DNA of 64,000 nt from F22 sp963675625. GTDB taxonomy: Bacteria > Bacteroidota > Bacteroidia > Bacteroidales > Bacteroidaceae. Positions 8,559 through 14,971 of this stretch are shown one piece after another. The DNA lies in contig OY776497.1 of the NCBI GenBank assembly GCA_963675625.1, positions 2,294,001-2,358,000 on the forward strand, written 5' to 3'. A program made the translations under genes and the position numbers. The notes below the pieces were generated by a model that was not told the origin of the DNA, ran no database searches, and was given only the letters and a program-made list of their open reading frames with translations. How positions within the stretch are numbered: position 1 is the first letter of the stretch; every line of letters begins with the position of its first letter.

Positions 8559-8978
8559 AAGGCAAGATGGGTAAACATCCAGTTGATGCACAACAAGCAG
8601 CAGTCTAAAGCTACACGTCAATTGGAGGTGGCCAGTATATCGGGGATGCTCAAACAAATAGCCAAGGATATAAAGGTGCCTGTATTGGTCCTTTCGCAGC
8701 TCAATTGAGAATTTGAAAAACGGGAGGCCGATGAGCGCAGACCGCAACTGAGTGATTTGCGCGATTCGGCAGTCTTGGAGCAGGATGCCGATATGGCGCT
8801 ATTTATTCACCGTCCAGATGCCATCGGTACGAAAGTGTCGGAGCAGCAGGGGCATAATTTGGCGCGTGGCCATGCGGCATCGCTTATTGTGGCCAAGCAT
8901 CGTGGTGGTGCAGTGGGCGAGGTGAGCCTGCGGTTTTGGAAGGGGTGTACGAGATTTGAAGAGGTGGTAGAAGGGTGA
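8559..8978 (+). pseudogene. dnaB: Decayed C-terminal fragment of a replicative DNA helicase (DnaB)
   Basis: Translating this frame gives a DnaB C-terminal ATPase tail: QLMHN (end of the Walker B strand), then RQLEVASISGMLKQIAKD, VPVLVLSQLN, an in-frame TGA where QLNRGVE would be expected, then RRPQLSDLRDSAVLEQDADM, LFIHRP and LIVAKHRGGAVGEVSLRF, ending at TGA 8976-8978. The N-terminal domain, linker and Walker A are missing and the sequence just before QLM looks like a deletion join (KARWVNIQLM). With the internal stop and no start it is a pseudogene. The chromosome must carry an intact dnaB elsewhere. GC content is visibly higher than in the flanking lipoprotein genes. Confidence 0.85.
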
Positions 8979-9016
8979 TATGGTGGCTACAAAATTTTTA
9001 TGGCTGATTATACAAG

Positions 9017-9042
9017 ACACGAGGGGATGGCTCCCCTCGTGT
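9017..9042 (-). terminator. Terminator of the duplicated lipoprotein genes
   Basis: A perfect 10-bp stem (ACACGAGGGG with CCCCTCGTGT) around a 6-base loop lies 15 bases after the stop of the distal lipoprotein gene. A second, slightly damaged copy (one C lost) occurs at 9511-9529 between the two gene copies, because the hairpin was duplicated with the gene. Confidence 0.7.
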
Positions 9043-9056
9043 TGTCTTTATGTTAT

Positions 9057-9494
9057 TTAGTAGTCTTGGATGATTTTCAAAGAGTCCATGCGGCCATATT
9101 CTCCATCATTAGGCATGATTACTAGGGTTATAATTCTTTGTTCATTATATGGATTAGGACCTAGTTGTATTTTTAAGCTTTTCATAGTAGGTCTGTCTAG
9201 TGTCATATTATGACCAGAGAGAAAGACATTATTATGTCCAAATGTATATCCTTTTACTTTACTTTTCTCTTTATAACTAGGATCTGTATCCCAAAATAGG
9301 GTGTCTCCTTGTTCTTTAATGATATAAAAATAAAATAAATTATTACCAGTTACCGTCTCCGTTAACCCCTCCTTTTCTGCATACAGTTTATTCACGGATA
9401 AGTCTACATGGTCATCCGGATTTTCGTGCCAACAGGACGATAATGTTATAATAAATAGCCCTGTACATAAGATTAATGTAATAAATGCCTTCAT
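9057..9494 (-). CDS. Hypothetical lipoprotein, copy A of tandem pair
   Basis: A 145-residue protein with a type II signal peptide: hydrophobic core then ITLSSC, lipid-modified Cys at 21. The mature part begins with acidic and polar residues and should be a surface or outer-membrane lipoprotein. I recognise no domain. It is a close paralogue of the next gene upstream. Signal peptide and C-terminal third (SLKIQLGPNPYNE then MDSLKIIQDY) are nearly identical, while the middle (about 45-95) has diverged. It is the distal gene of a probable three-gene unit. Confidence 0.75.
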   Translation of the reverse strand: MKAFITLILCTGLFIITLSSCWHENPDDHVDLSVNKLYAEKEGLTETVTGNNLFYFYIIKEQGDTLFWDTDPSYKEKSKVKGYTFGHNNVFLSGHNMTLDRPTMKSLKIQLGPNPYNEQRIITLVIMPNDGEYGRMDSLKIIQDY

Positions 9495-9546
9495 TGTGCT
9501 GATTAAATAGCGAGGGGATGGCTCCCTCGTGTTGTCTTTATGTTAT

Positions 9547-9984
9547 TTAGTAGTCTTGGATAATTTTCAAAGAGTCCATACGGCCATATTCTCTATTATT
9601 AGGCATGACAACGATAGTTATAATCCTTTTTTCATTATATGGATTAGGACCTAGTTGTATTTTTAAGCTTTTTGTAGTAGGGCTGTCTAGTGTCATATTA
9701 TGACCAGAGAGATAACTAGCATTGCATCCAAATTCATATCCATTTAGTTCACTTTTTTCTTGAGAACTAGGGTCATTGACCCAATATATCGTATCTCCTT
9801 GCTCTTTAATGAGATAAAAACTGAATGTATTATTACCAGTTACGGTTGTAGATAACCCTTCCTTTTCTGCATACAGTTTATTCACGGATAAGTCTATATG
9901 ATTATCTAAATTTTTATGTCTACAGGACGATAATGTTATAATAAATAGCCCTGTACATAAGATTAATGTAATAAATGCCTTCAT
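9547..9984 (-). CDS. Hypothetical lipoprotein, copy B of tandem pair
   Basis: 145 residues, the same length as copy A and with an identical signal peptide ending in SSC at residue 21. It shares LSVNKLYAEKEGL, VTGNN, LSGHNMTLD and the QLGPNPYNE to QDY tail with copy A, and differs mainly between residues 48 and 95. No known family was recognised. The middle-weighted divergence could reflect selection on a ligand or surface-exposed region. A 35-residue lipoprotein gene ends 10 bases upstream. Confidence 0.75.
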   Translation of the reverse strand: MKAFITLILCTGLFIITLSSCRHKNLDNHIDLSVNKLYAEKEGLSTTVTGNNTFSFYLIKEQGDTIYWVNDPSSQEKSELNGYEFGCNASYLSGHNMTLDSPTTKSLKIQLGPNPYNEKRIITIVVMPNNREYGRMDSLKIIQDY

Positions 9985-9994
9985 TGTTCTATTT

Positions 9995-10102
9995 TTATGG
10001 TTTGACGGTGCTTAGTGTGTGCAGGTAGTGTGTAGATGTCTGATCTTCACAAGCACCACATAGCAGTGCAATAGACATGATGACTAATAACTTTTTTTTC
10101 AT
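9995..10102 (-). CDS. Very small lipoprotein (35 aa)
   Basis: Encodes MKKKLLVIMSIALLCGAC followed by EDQTSTHYLHTLSTVKP. The LCGAC lipobox gives a mature peptide of only 18 residues with Cys18 as the lipidation site. The start codon follows an A-rich run. The gene ends 10 bases before copy B of the duplicated lipoprotein, so it is probably the first gene of that unit. It may be a true mini-lipoprotein, or the 5' stump of a longer lipoprotein gene left by the duplication or a deletion. Confidence 0.55.
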   Translation of the reverse strand: MKKKLLVIMSIALLCGACEDQTSTHYLHTLSTVKP

Positions 10103-10438
10103 TAGTAAATGGATTACGTTTAATAATTGTTTTTGTAAAATAAGTACGTGACAAAAATAGATATTCCTTGAGCTGTAGCCAAGAAATAAAGTACGCAATT
10201 TGTACGCAAAAGTTCGCAAATAGATACTTCCGAAAGAAATAAAATACGAAATATTTTATTGAAAATAAATCCAATTTTAATGAAAATGCGAAGATTTTGT
10301 CAAGTCAATTATTTGGAATTATTGAAATAACAACTAGTCTGTTTTTATTGCTCTGTAGAGGGTGGTGCAATAGCTGGTGTCAATTTGATAGTTCCATAAT
10401 GTGCCATGTATTAACTTAAATATTTTGTCAAGTCCTCA

Positions 10439-10527
10439 TTTTGAGTTCGGAAGCAGGGGGGATTTTAGGCGATACATGTGGGGAATGCTCGTGTTGTCTT
10501 TCGAAGTCAAGAATGGCGAACTCAAAA
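10439..10527. repeat. 11-bp inverted repeat, 67 bases apart
   Basis: TTTTGAGTTCG at 10439-10449 is the exact reverse complement of CGAACTCAAAA at 10517-10527. A direct repeat ATTTTGTCAAGTC occurs just before it and again near 10294. No transposase lies between, so the meaning is unclear. Confidence 0.6.
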
Positions 10528-10663
10528 ATCAACATGGGTACAACAAAACTCGTTCATATGGTCTGGATAGCATGTTCAATACGTAAAATATCAGAAGTCA
10601 AAGATCAATTTGAGAATGTAGAAACGCCTTAGGGGGCCTCTAAAATCTTCAGTTTGTGTCAAT

Positions 10664-10697
10664 AAGGGTTTAAAGGTAAGACTTTAAGCCCTTTTTT
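10664..10697 (+). terminator. Rho-independent terminator, + strand
   Basis: A 12-bp stem (AAGGGTTTAAAG with CTTTAAGCCCTT, one G-U pair) has a 6-base loop and runs into a T-tract on the + strand. It implies a + strand transcript ending here, although no solid gene is seen immediately upstream. Confidence 0.65.
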
Positions 10698-11021
10698 CAG
10701 TGGTCTCAAGAGTGAGAGGAGCTATGCAGGGTGTTTCTTACTTCGTAAGTGACTATGTCATAGTTGATATCAAGCAGTTGGGTTGTCTGCTTGTGGATGA
10801 GGGCGAGAATGTAGCACCGCAGCATGTTGAGTAGATGCTGCAGGATGAGATTAAGCGGTGCACATGGCCGATTGTTGTGGTGGGGCATGTGGTGTACTTG
10901 GACTAGACCCAATGGGTTATCATAGGGTTGACTAGTCAGCAACGCTCCCTCACTGCGGGGAAGCGGAGTGGATAAATGGACCATTTTTTTCTGTTTTTTC
11001 TGTTTTTTTTGTTTCAAAAAC

Positions 11022-11060
11022 CCCTCCCCACCCCTAACCCTAGGTATTAGGTGGGGAGGG
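11022..11060 (-). terminator. GC-rich hairpin with T-tract, minus strand
   Basis: CCCTCCCCACC at 11022-11032 pairs perfectly with GGTGGGGAGGG at 11050-11060. On the minus strand it is followed by GTTTTTG, which suits an intrinsic terminator. No gene feeding it from the right was found. Confidence 0.5.
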
Positions 11061-11086
11061 CAGGTTTGTATATAGAACTGCATAGT

Positions 11087-11110
11087 TATCTCTATCTATA
11101 TCTCTATCTG
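11087..11110 (+). repeat. Short TATCTC/TATCTA tandem repeat
   Basis: Four imperfect six-base units of TATCTC/TATCTA type lie head to tail. The tract is too short to call phase-variable and is not inside a gene. Confidence 0.6.
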
Positions 11111-11438
11111 GTGAAGATTGTGCCAGTTTGTGCTAAAAGCAGTAAAACGGCTATTTGCTACAAATGGGTACAATTTGTATCACTTTGTACGTTTGCGCAC
11201 CCTATTTTACCTACTCAAATCGGGCTAATCCCCCTGTTTATCGTATATTGGCTTTCTTCGACATGTGTACAGCGTGGCCATTCTGGCACGATATTTTACT
11301 CGCTGTCTGTGGGCGACTATATCCTTTTTTTTGTAGTCTATATGCTTTGTATAGAGGCTTTCGAGCGGAAAAACTTGAAAACCTTGGTCTAGGCTGGAGG
11401 GACAAATATAAGGGCTATGTTGGCTTTTTTATCAGTAA

Positions 11439-11520
11439 AAATCGCAAGCGCTTGCGATTTGCTACATATCGGGATGTTTAGCTTTTTGCAAGCGCTTGCG
11501 TTTTGGGTTGCAAGCGCTTG
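11439..11520 (+). promoter_or_regulatory. Three phased CAAGCGCTTG palindromes, LacI-type operator array
   Basis: The first copy is the centre of a 22-bp perfect palindrome (11439-11460), the second is GCAAGCGCTTGC (11488-11499) and the third CAAGCGCTTG (11511-11520). Centres are 44 and 22 bases apart, about four and two helical turns, so all three face the same side of the DNA. A palindrome with a central GCGC or CG step and AAGC/GCTT arms resembles LacI/GalR-family operators. A candidate -7 box lies 47 bases further on, so the sites would sit roughly 55-130 bases upstream of that start. No LacI-type gene is in the window. Confidence 0.6.
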
Positions 11521-11566
11521 TACAAAAATTCGGAAAAGTGAAGTGATTCGTCGAAGATTTGTACTG

Positions 11567-11574
11567 TATGTTTG
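11567..11574 (+). promoter_or_regulatory. Candidate -7 element upstream of the DUF5043-like gene
   Basis: TATGTTTG matches TAnnTTTG. It lies between the palindrome array and the secreted protein gene and would give a leader of about 160 bases. No good -33 box is visible. Confidence 0.4.
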
Positions 11575-11740
11575 TAGTTTTTGATAAAAATCGCACGTTA
11601 TTTTTTTTCTTGCAAATCTTCTCCAAAAGCGATAAAATTTATTGGTGATTTTTTCGATTACTCGTTTTTTTTGTGGAATTTTGCATACGAAGCGAATCGA
11701 TATATGATTTGTGTGAGTCTAATTAAAAACTTTGTTCAAT

Positions 11741-12265
11741 ATGAAGGCTTTATATTTTATCTGTTGTTTGTTTATCTGCAACCTTTCATTTGCACAAACA
11801 AAAGTGTACAATGCTTCTAAAGAGATTAAAGGGAGTGATTACACTTATCTCTGTGCTGTAGAAAAAAATGTTGTTGTTACATTAAGTAACAAGAATCAGA
11901 CTTTTGTAGGAGTTGCCCAAAAATATGCAGCGACCAATAAAGAAGCAAAAGAGAGCAGTGAACCTTTTGTAGAAGGAGACGTCATTGCTTATAAGAAATG
12001 CTTGGCTATTTGTAGTGAGATTCTTGATCGGTATATAGATGATTCTGCTTTATTGGCCCTTTCTTTATATATACATCCAATATCAGGTGAAATAACTGAT
12101 GTAGTATATGTATTTACAAATTTTCAATCTTTGGGCAATGTACCTCCAGATACTTATAGAGAGCTTGAGTTGAGATTAAAAAAGGATGTACAGTTTACTC
12201 CAACAAATACTGGGCGCACAGTAAATTATATCTTTAGAAACTTGCATTATAAAAAGAATGACTAG
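11741..12265 (+). CDS. Secreted hypothetical protein, DUF5043-like
   Basis: 174 residues from MKALYFICCLF. The signal peptide ends at LSFAQ, giving a periplasmic or secreted protein of about 155 residues. The pattern GSDYTYLC, LSNKNQTFV, SLYIHPISGEITDV and the end VQFTPTNTGRTVNYI fits the DUF5043 family of Bacteroides as I remember it; function unknown. An ATG three codons upstream at 11732 is possible but MKAL gives the standard signal start. The gene converges on the peptidase gene, with 20 bases between the stops. Confidence 0.7.
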   Translation: MKALYFICCLFICNLSFAQTKVYNASKEIKGSDYTYLCAVEKNVVVTLSNKNQTFVGVAQKYAATNKEAKESSEPFVEGDVIAYKKCLAICSEILDRYIDDSALLALSLYIHPISGEITDVVYVFTNFQSLGNVPPDTYRELELRLKKDVQFTPTNTGRTVNYIFRNLHYKKND

Positions 12266-12285
12266 TTGTATAAAGATGATAAAAG

Positions 12286-14133
12286 CTATATTGCAAAACG
12301 TACAATTGATTGCAATGTAATCTGACCATTTTCTTTATAGTAATATCCACTAATATACCCATTACTAAACGCTGTTTTGTGAGGGAAGCAGACCATGATT
12401 TTAAAGGAGTGCTTTTTCTCTTGTATAAAAACGATGGAGCCTGTAATATGCACTTGTTCTAGTGAATGCTTAGCCTTTGCCAAAAAAGGGATGTCTTTTT
12501 TAGCTACAATATCTTTTATAGAAGGATTTTCGGGTGTAAATAAATAGGTCAATAATGTATCAAAAAAGACTTGGTATTCCTTTCCGTAAGCATATTCCCA
12601 CTTATTATATATTATTGAGGATTTATTTTTTACCCATAAGTCGTTGAGCAAATAGGACTGATTGGTGGCAAAGTCGCCATCTAGCACAACCTTCTTGATC
12701 TCCTGAGCATAGTGTTTGGTCACTTCTGTGGTGGTACTGTCAAAATGGAGAGTGTCTTTGACCATTGTATTGTCTGCGAGGGTTATGTCGACAGGTACAA
12801 TCTCTGAAAACTGTACCGCATGTGCTCCGAAAATGACTTGGTCGTGAGATACTTCTTGGATATAATAATCAGGCCAGTTGGTCAATGTGCCATTGGTATC
12901 GGTTTGAAATTCCTTTTGTATATCGGCGGGGAGGAAGGTGTCTAGATCTTTAATACTTGATTTTTGATAGTGGTGTTTAGATGCATTGTAATAATTTCTC
13001 ATGCAACTGAGTAAAGAATCAGTCCCCAATTTCAACGCCAACTCATGCAAAAGAATAGGCCCTTTTTGGTATGCATAAGCTTTGTATTGTTTGTCGTTCA
13101 ACGCAACAGATGCAAGATCTCTTGGGGCAAGATTGGCATTTAATACACATAGGTTATTGTAGGAGTAGATGTGCTTAGTATCCATTATTTTGTGCGAGTC
13201 TAGGTATAGATTACTCGAAAAATCAGCTAGTGTTTCGTTCATATAAAACGATGGAGCAGCAGACGTTATACCCCACCAAAGATGAGCGGTCTCATGAGAT
13301 ACTATATGAGCGACATGTGTTTGATCGAAGGTGAATGGATGGGTAAGGAATTTTTGATCTACTATGATTCCATAGGGAACTGCATACCCTCCTCGACGTT
13401 TTAAAAAGAAAATGGGAGGATTCGCCTGCTGAGAAGATGCGCCAAATAGGTGATTATAATAGGCATAGGATTGTTTATATTGAGATACGATGTAATGTAA
13501 GCGTTCTTTGTCGTATGCTATATCTTTAGGAATATATGTGGGTGTGCTATTGCAATCAACTCGGTTAAAATTGCCCAATATTATGCTAGGGGGAATTATT
13601 GAAGTACTTGTGTTATTGGGATAATACGACTCGTACGTAGGAGATGTATCCTTAATGGTTAGTGTATAAAGGATGTGGTTATTGGGAATAGATGAATCAC
13701 TATTTCTTGGATAGAGGTTTGTTTCACACAATAAAAAGCATTGGTTTTTATCTACATGATGAGATATAGAATGGGGGAGTTTTGATAATCCAACTGTGTA
13801 ATCTATATGTATCGTACTGTCTCCCTGTGAATAGACTGTGACAAAATATGAAGATGTGCTCTTTGAGATATCGTATTTTAATCCGTGACCCGTAAGGTTA
13901 GTGACCATCAAACTGGGTAAATCTAAACAAGGTGTAATGTAGAAATGGATTGTTTTACTGCTGGTGGGGTGTACTGTGTTATGTAGTTCAAAAGAGTGAT
14001 TATGGAGGATTAGTTGAGTCTCTACTTTTAATAGGTTACCAGTAATATATGTGTTTTTATCTTTAGCTACACAAGAAAAAAGCAACAGTGAAAATGTAAG
14101 AGTAAACAGGATTTTTAAACGAAAATGGCTCAT
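12286..14133 (-). CDS. M1-like (gluzincin) metallopeptidase lipoprotein
   Basis: A 615-residue lipoprotein: signal peptide then LLLFSC with Cys21. The N-terminal half is beta-rich. The zinc site is HETAHLWWG with His280, Glu281 and His284, and a third ligand is expected at Glu300 in NETLADFSS. This is the aminopeptidase M1 arrangement, but the spacing from the second His to Glu is 15 residues instead of the usual 18. The GAMEN exopeptidase motif is not obvious, so strict aminopeptidase activity is uncertain. The C-terminal 200 residues show no recognised domain. Probably periplasmic or surface-exposed. It is transcribed alone. Confidence 0.75.
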   Translation of the reverse strand: MSHFRLKILFTLTFSLLLFSCVAKDKNTYITGNLLKVETQLILHNHSFELHNTVHPTSSKTIHFYITPCLDLPSLMVTNLTGHGLKYDISKSTSSYFVTVYSQGDSTIHIDYTVGLSKLPHSISHHVDKNQCFLLCETNLYPRNSDSSIPNNHILYTLTIKDTSPTYESYYPNNTSTSIIPPSIILGNFNRVDCNSTPTYIPKDIAYDKERLHYIVSQYKQSYAYYNHLFGASSQQANPPIFFLKRRGGYAVPYGIIVDQKFLTHPFTFDQTHVAHIVSHETAHLWWGITSAAPSFYMNETLADFSSNLYLDSHKIMDTKHIYSYNNLCVLNANLAPRDLASVALNDKQYKAYAYQKGPILLHELALKLGTDSLLSCMRNYYNASKHHYQKSSIKDLDTFLPADIQKEFQTDTNGTLTNWPDYYIQEVSHDQVIFGAHAVQFSEIVPVDITLADNTMVKDTLHFDSTTTEVTKHYAQEIKKVVLDGDFATNQSYLLNDLWVKNKSSIIYNKWEYAYGKEYQVFFDTLLTYLFTPENPSIKDIVAKKDIPFLAKAKHSLEQVHITGSIVFIQEKKHSFKIMVCFPHKTAFSNGYISGYYYKENGQITLQSIVRFAI

Positions 14134-14180
14134 AATATTAAATTAGTACATGTTTTAAACTAGAGTTTAGTGCATGCGTG

Positions 14181-14188
14181 CAAATTTA
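14181..14188 (-). promoter_or_regulatory. -7 element of the metallopeptidase gene
   Basis: The minus strand reads TAAATTTG, 47 bases upstream of the ATG, matching TAnnTTTG. No -33 box stands out. Confidence 0.5.
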
Positions 14189-14297
14189 AAGAATAATTAT
14201 AAGATTTCCTAATTGTGATGGTGTGTTTATTGTAGGTGTTGAGATTTTGGTTTTGAAAGAATTTTCACGATTATTTTCCCATATCAACTAAAATACA

Positions 14298-14305
14298 TAC
14301 CTTTG
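14298..14305 (+). promoter_or_regulatory. -7 element in front of the cobalamin riboswitch
   Basis: TACCTTTG matches TAnnTTTG and would start transcription near 14312, about 25 bases before the riboswitch aptamer. Confidence 0.6.
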
Positions 14306-14337
14306 TGCCTGCAAAGTTCTTTTTGTAGTACTAACCA

Positions 14338-14492
14338 CTAAGGTGTTTTACGTTTGTAAAGTGAAAAGGGAACCGTGTGAGAATCACGGACTGTCGCGCA
14401 ACTGTAAGCTCTGTATATGTTCTATGCCACAAGCCACTGTCGATTGATGGGAAGGCGCATAGGATGAGAGTAAGTCAGGAGACCTGCCTTAA
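14338..14492 (+). promoter_or_regulatory. Cobalamin (B12) riboswitch
   Basis: The conserved aptamer blocks appear in order: AAAGGGAA, a short GTGTGAGAATCAC stem, CTGTCGCGCAACTGTAA, then GCCACAAGCCACTG (a GCCACTG block), GGGAAGGC, and GTAAGTCAGGAGACCTGCC. The flanking AAGG/CCTT can pair as the closing helix. Such elements bind adenosylcobalamin and shut off downstream expression. A small stem (ATGCTTT with AAAGCAT, 14505-14525) follows, with no U-tract, so translational control is more likely than termination. The first solid gene downstream is the biotin carboxylase, 480 bases away. Confidence 0.93.
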
Positions 14493-14971
14493 TCTGGTTT
14501 GGCAATGCTTTCGCGAAAAAAGCATAGTCGAAAACATCCTTCTGGCCGTCTGGCTATATCGAGGTATGTCTTTCCCCTTATGTTATTTTGTTGGAGTCAT
14601 TGATGGCTAAAAGGACTTTTAAATAAGTATTATTTAAAGGTTTAAAAGTATGCAGACGTTTATCTTGAGTTACCCGCGAACTGGTAGCTTGTATGCATGG
14701 GTTCATGTGTGTCAATCAATCTGTTGGAGTCTCAACAGTGGGCACTTCTTGTGTGTTAAGCAAAGAGGTGATCAACAATCCAAAGTCTTTTTAAGAAGCA
14801 TCTTTACGTGAAAGAATAGGTCCATGTGTGGATCAATTCGGAATGCAAATATGTGCTAGGTGTACACGCGTGCTGTACACCTATATGTGTTCGTATGCCC
14901 TAAATTGAGGGTAGACGTATGCGATGTGCTATAGTATAAAGGGAATTTTATATACCAAATTAGAATAAACT
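14493..14971 (+). other. Long leader between riboswitch and carboxylase operon
   Basis: About 480 bases without a recognised gene. A 14-codon frame (MSFPLCYFVGVIDG, 14566-14610) starts about 75 bases after the aptamer and overlaps a 7-codon frame. A 53-codon frame follows and is listed separately. A 10-bp perfect hairpin (14857-14866 with 14874-14883) lies 88 bases before the carboxylase start and has no U-tract. The leader could hold a short regulated peptide or a deleted gene. Confidence 0.6.
14650..14811 (+). CDS. Possible 53-residue peptide in the B12 leader
   Basis: An ATG-initiated frame beginning MQTFILSYPRTGS and ending IFT before TGA. Composition is unremarkable, with four cysteines. 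No family or signal peptide was recognised. It is listed only because it is the longest ATG frame between the riboswitch and the carboxylase operon; it may well not be translated. Confidence 0.2.
   Translation: MQTFILSYPRTGSLYAWVHVCQSICWSLNSGHFLCVKQRGDQQSKVFLRSIFT

Larger units (their letters stand above)
9020..9984 (-). repeat. Tandem duplication of about 490 bp
   Basis: Two direct copies run from 9020 to about 9494 and from 9511 to about 9984. Each contains one lipoprotein gene plus its 3' hairpin. The 5' ends of the coding regions (signal peptide) are identical at the nucleotide level over roughly 80 bases, and the 3' segments are close to identical. This indicates a fairly recent duplication with uneven later divergence or gene conversion. 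Confidence 0.9.
10103..11438. other. Gene-poor, probably decayed region
   Basis: About 1.3 kb with no convincing coding sequence. Open frames of 60-125 codons on both strands lack good starts, have skewed composition or cross hairpins. The stretch 10706-10975 is more GC-rich than its surroundings and reads as coding-like on either strand but is cut by stops, so it may be gene debris. It holds the inverted repeat, two hairpin terminators and short tandem repeat listed separately. A weak 40-codon frame (10513-10632, MANSKINMGT start) ends just before the + strand terminator. Confidence 0.6.

Noticed and set aside
8757..8978. 73-codon frame as a separate small gene
   Set aside because: It is the in-frame tail of the DnaB remnant after the internal stop, not an independent gene.
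9995..10219. 74-residue frame containing the small lipoprotein
   Set aside because: The upstream 39 codons add no recognisable sequence. The internal ATG gives a clean lipoprotein signal peptide.
10706..11083. 125-codon minus-strand frame
   Set aside because: Its N-terminal part crosses a hairpin and a poly-A tract (KQKKQKKQKK) and the rest shows no known domain. More likely decayed or non-coding.
11051..11481. Overlapping + strand frames of 108-113 codons
   Set aside because: They use GTG/TTG or weak starts, overlap each other, have Cys- and aromatic-rich composition typical of chance frames, and one ends inside the palindrome array.
11439..11520. Possible CRISPR-like repeats
   Set aside because: The repeats are 10-22 bp palindromes with short unequal spacers (about 22-27 and 11 bases) and no cas genes; an operator array fits better.
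14377..14610. 77-codon open frame across the B12 riboswitch
   Set aside because: It runs through the conserved aptamer blocks, so its openness is explained by RNA conservation. Only the last 14 codons lie outside the aptamer.
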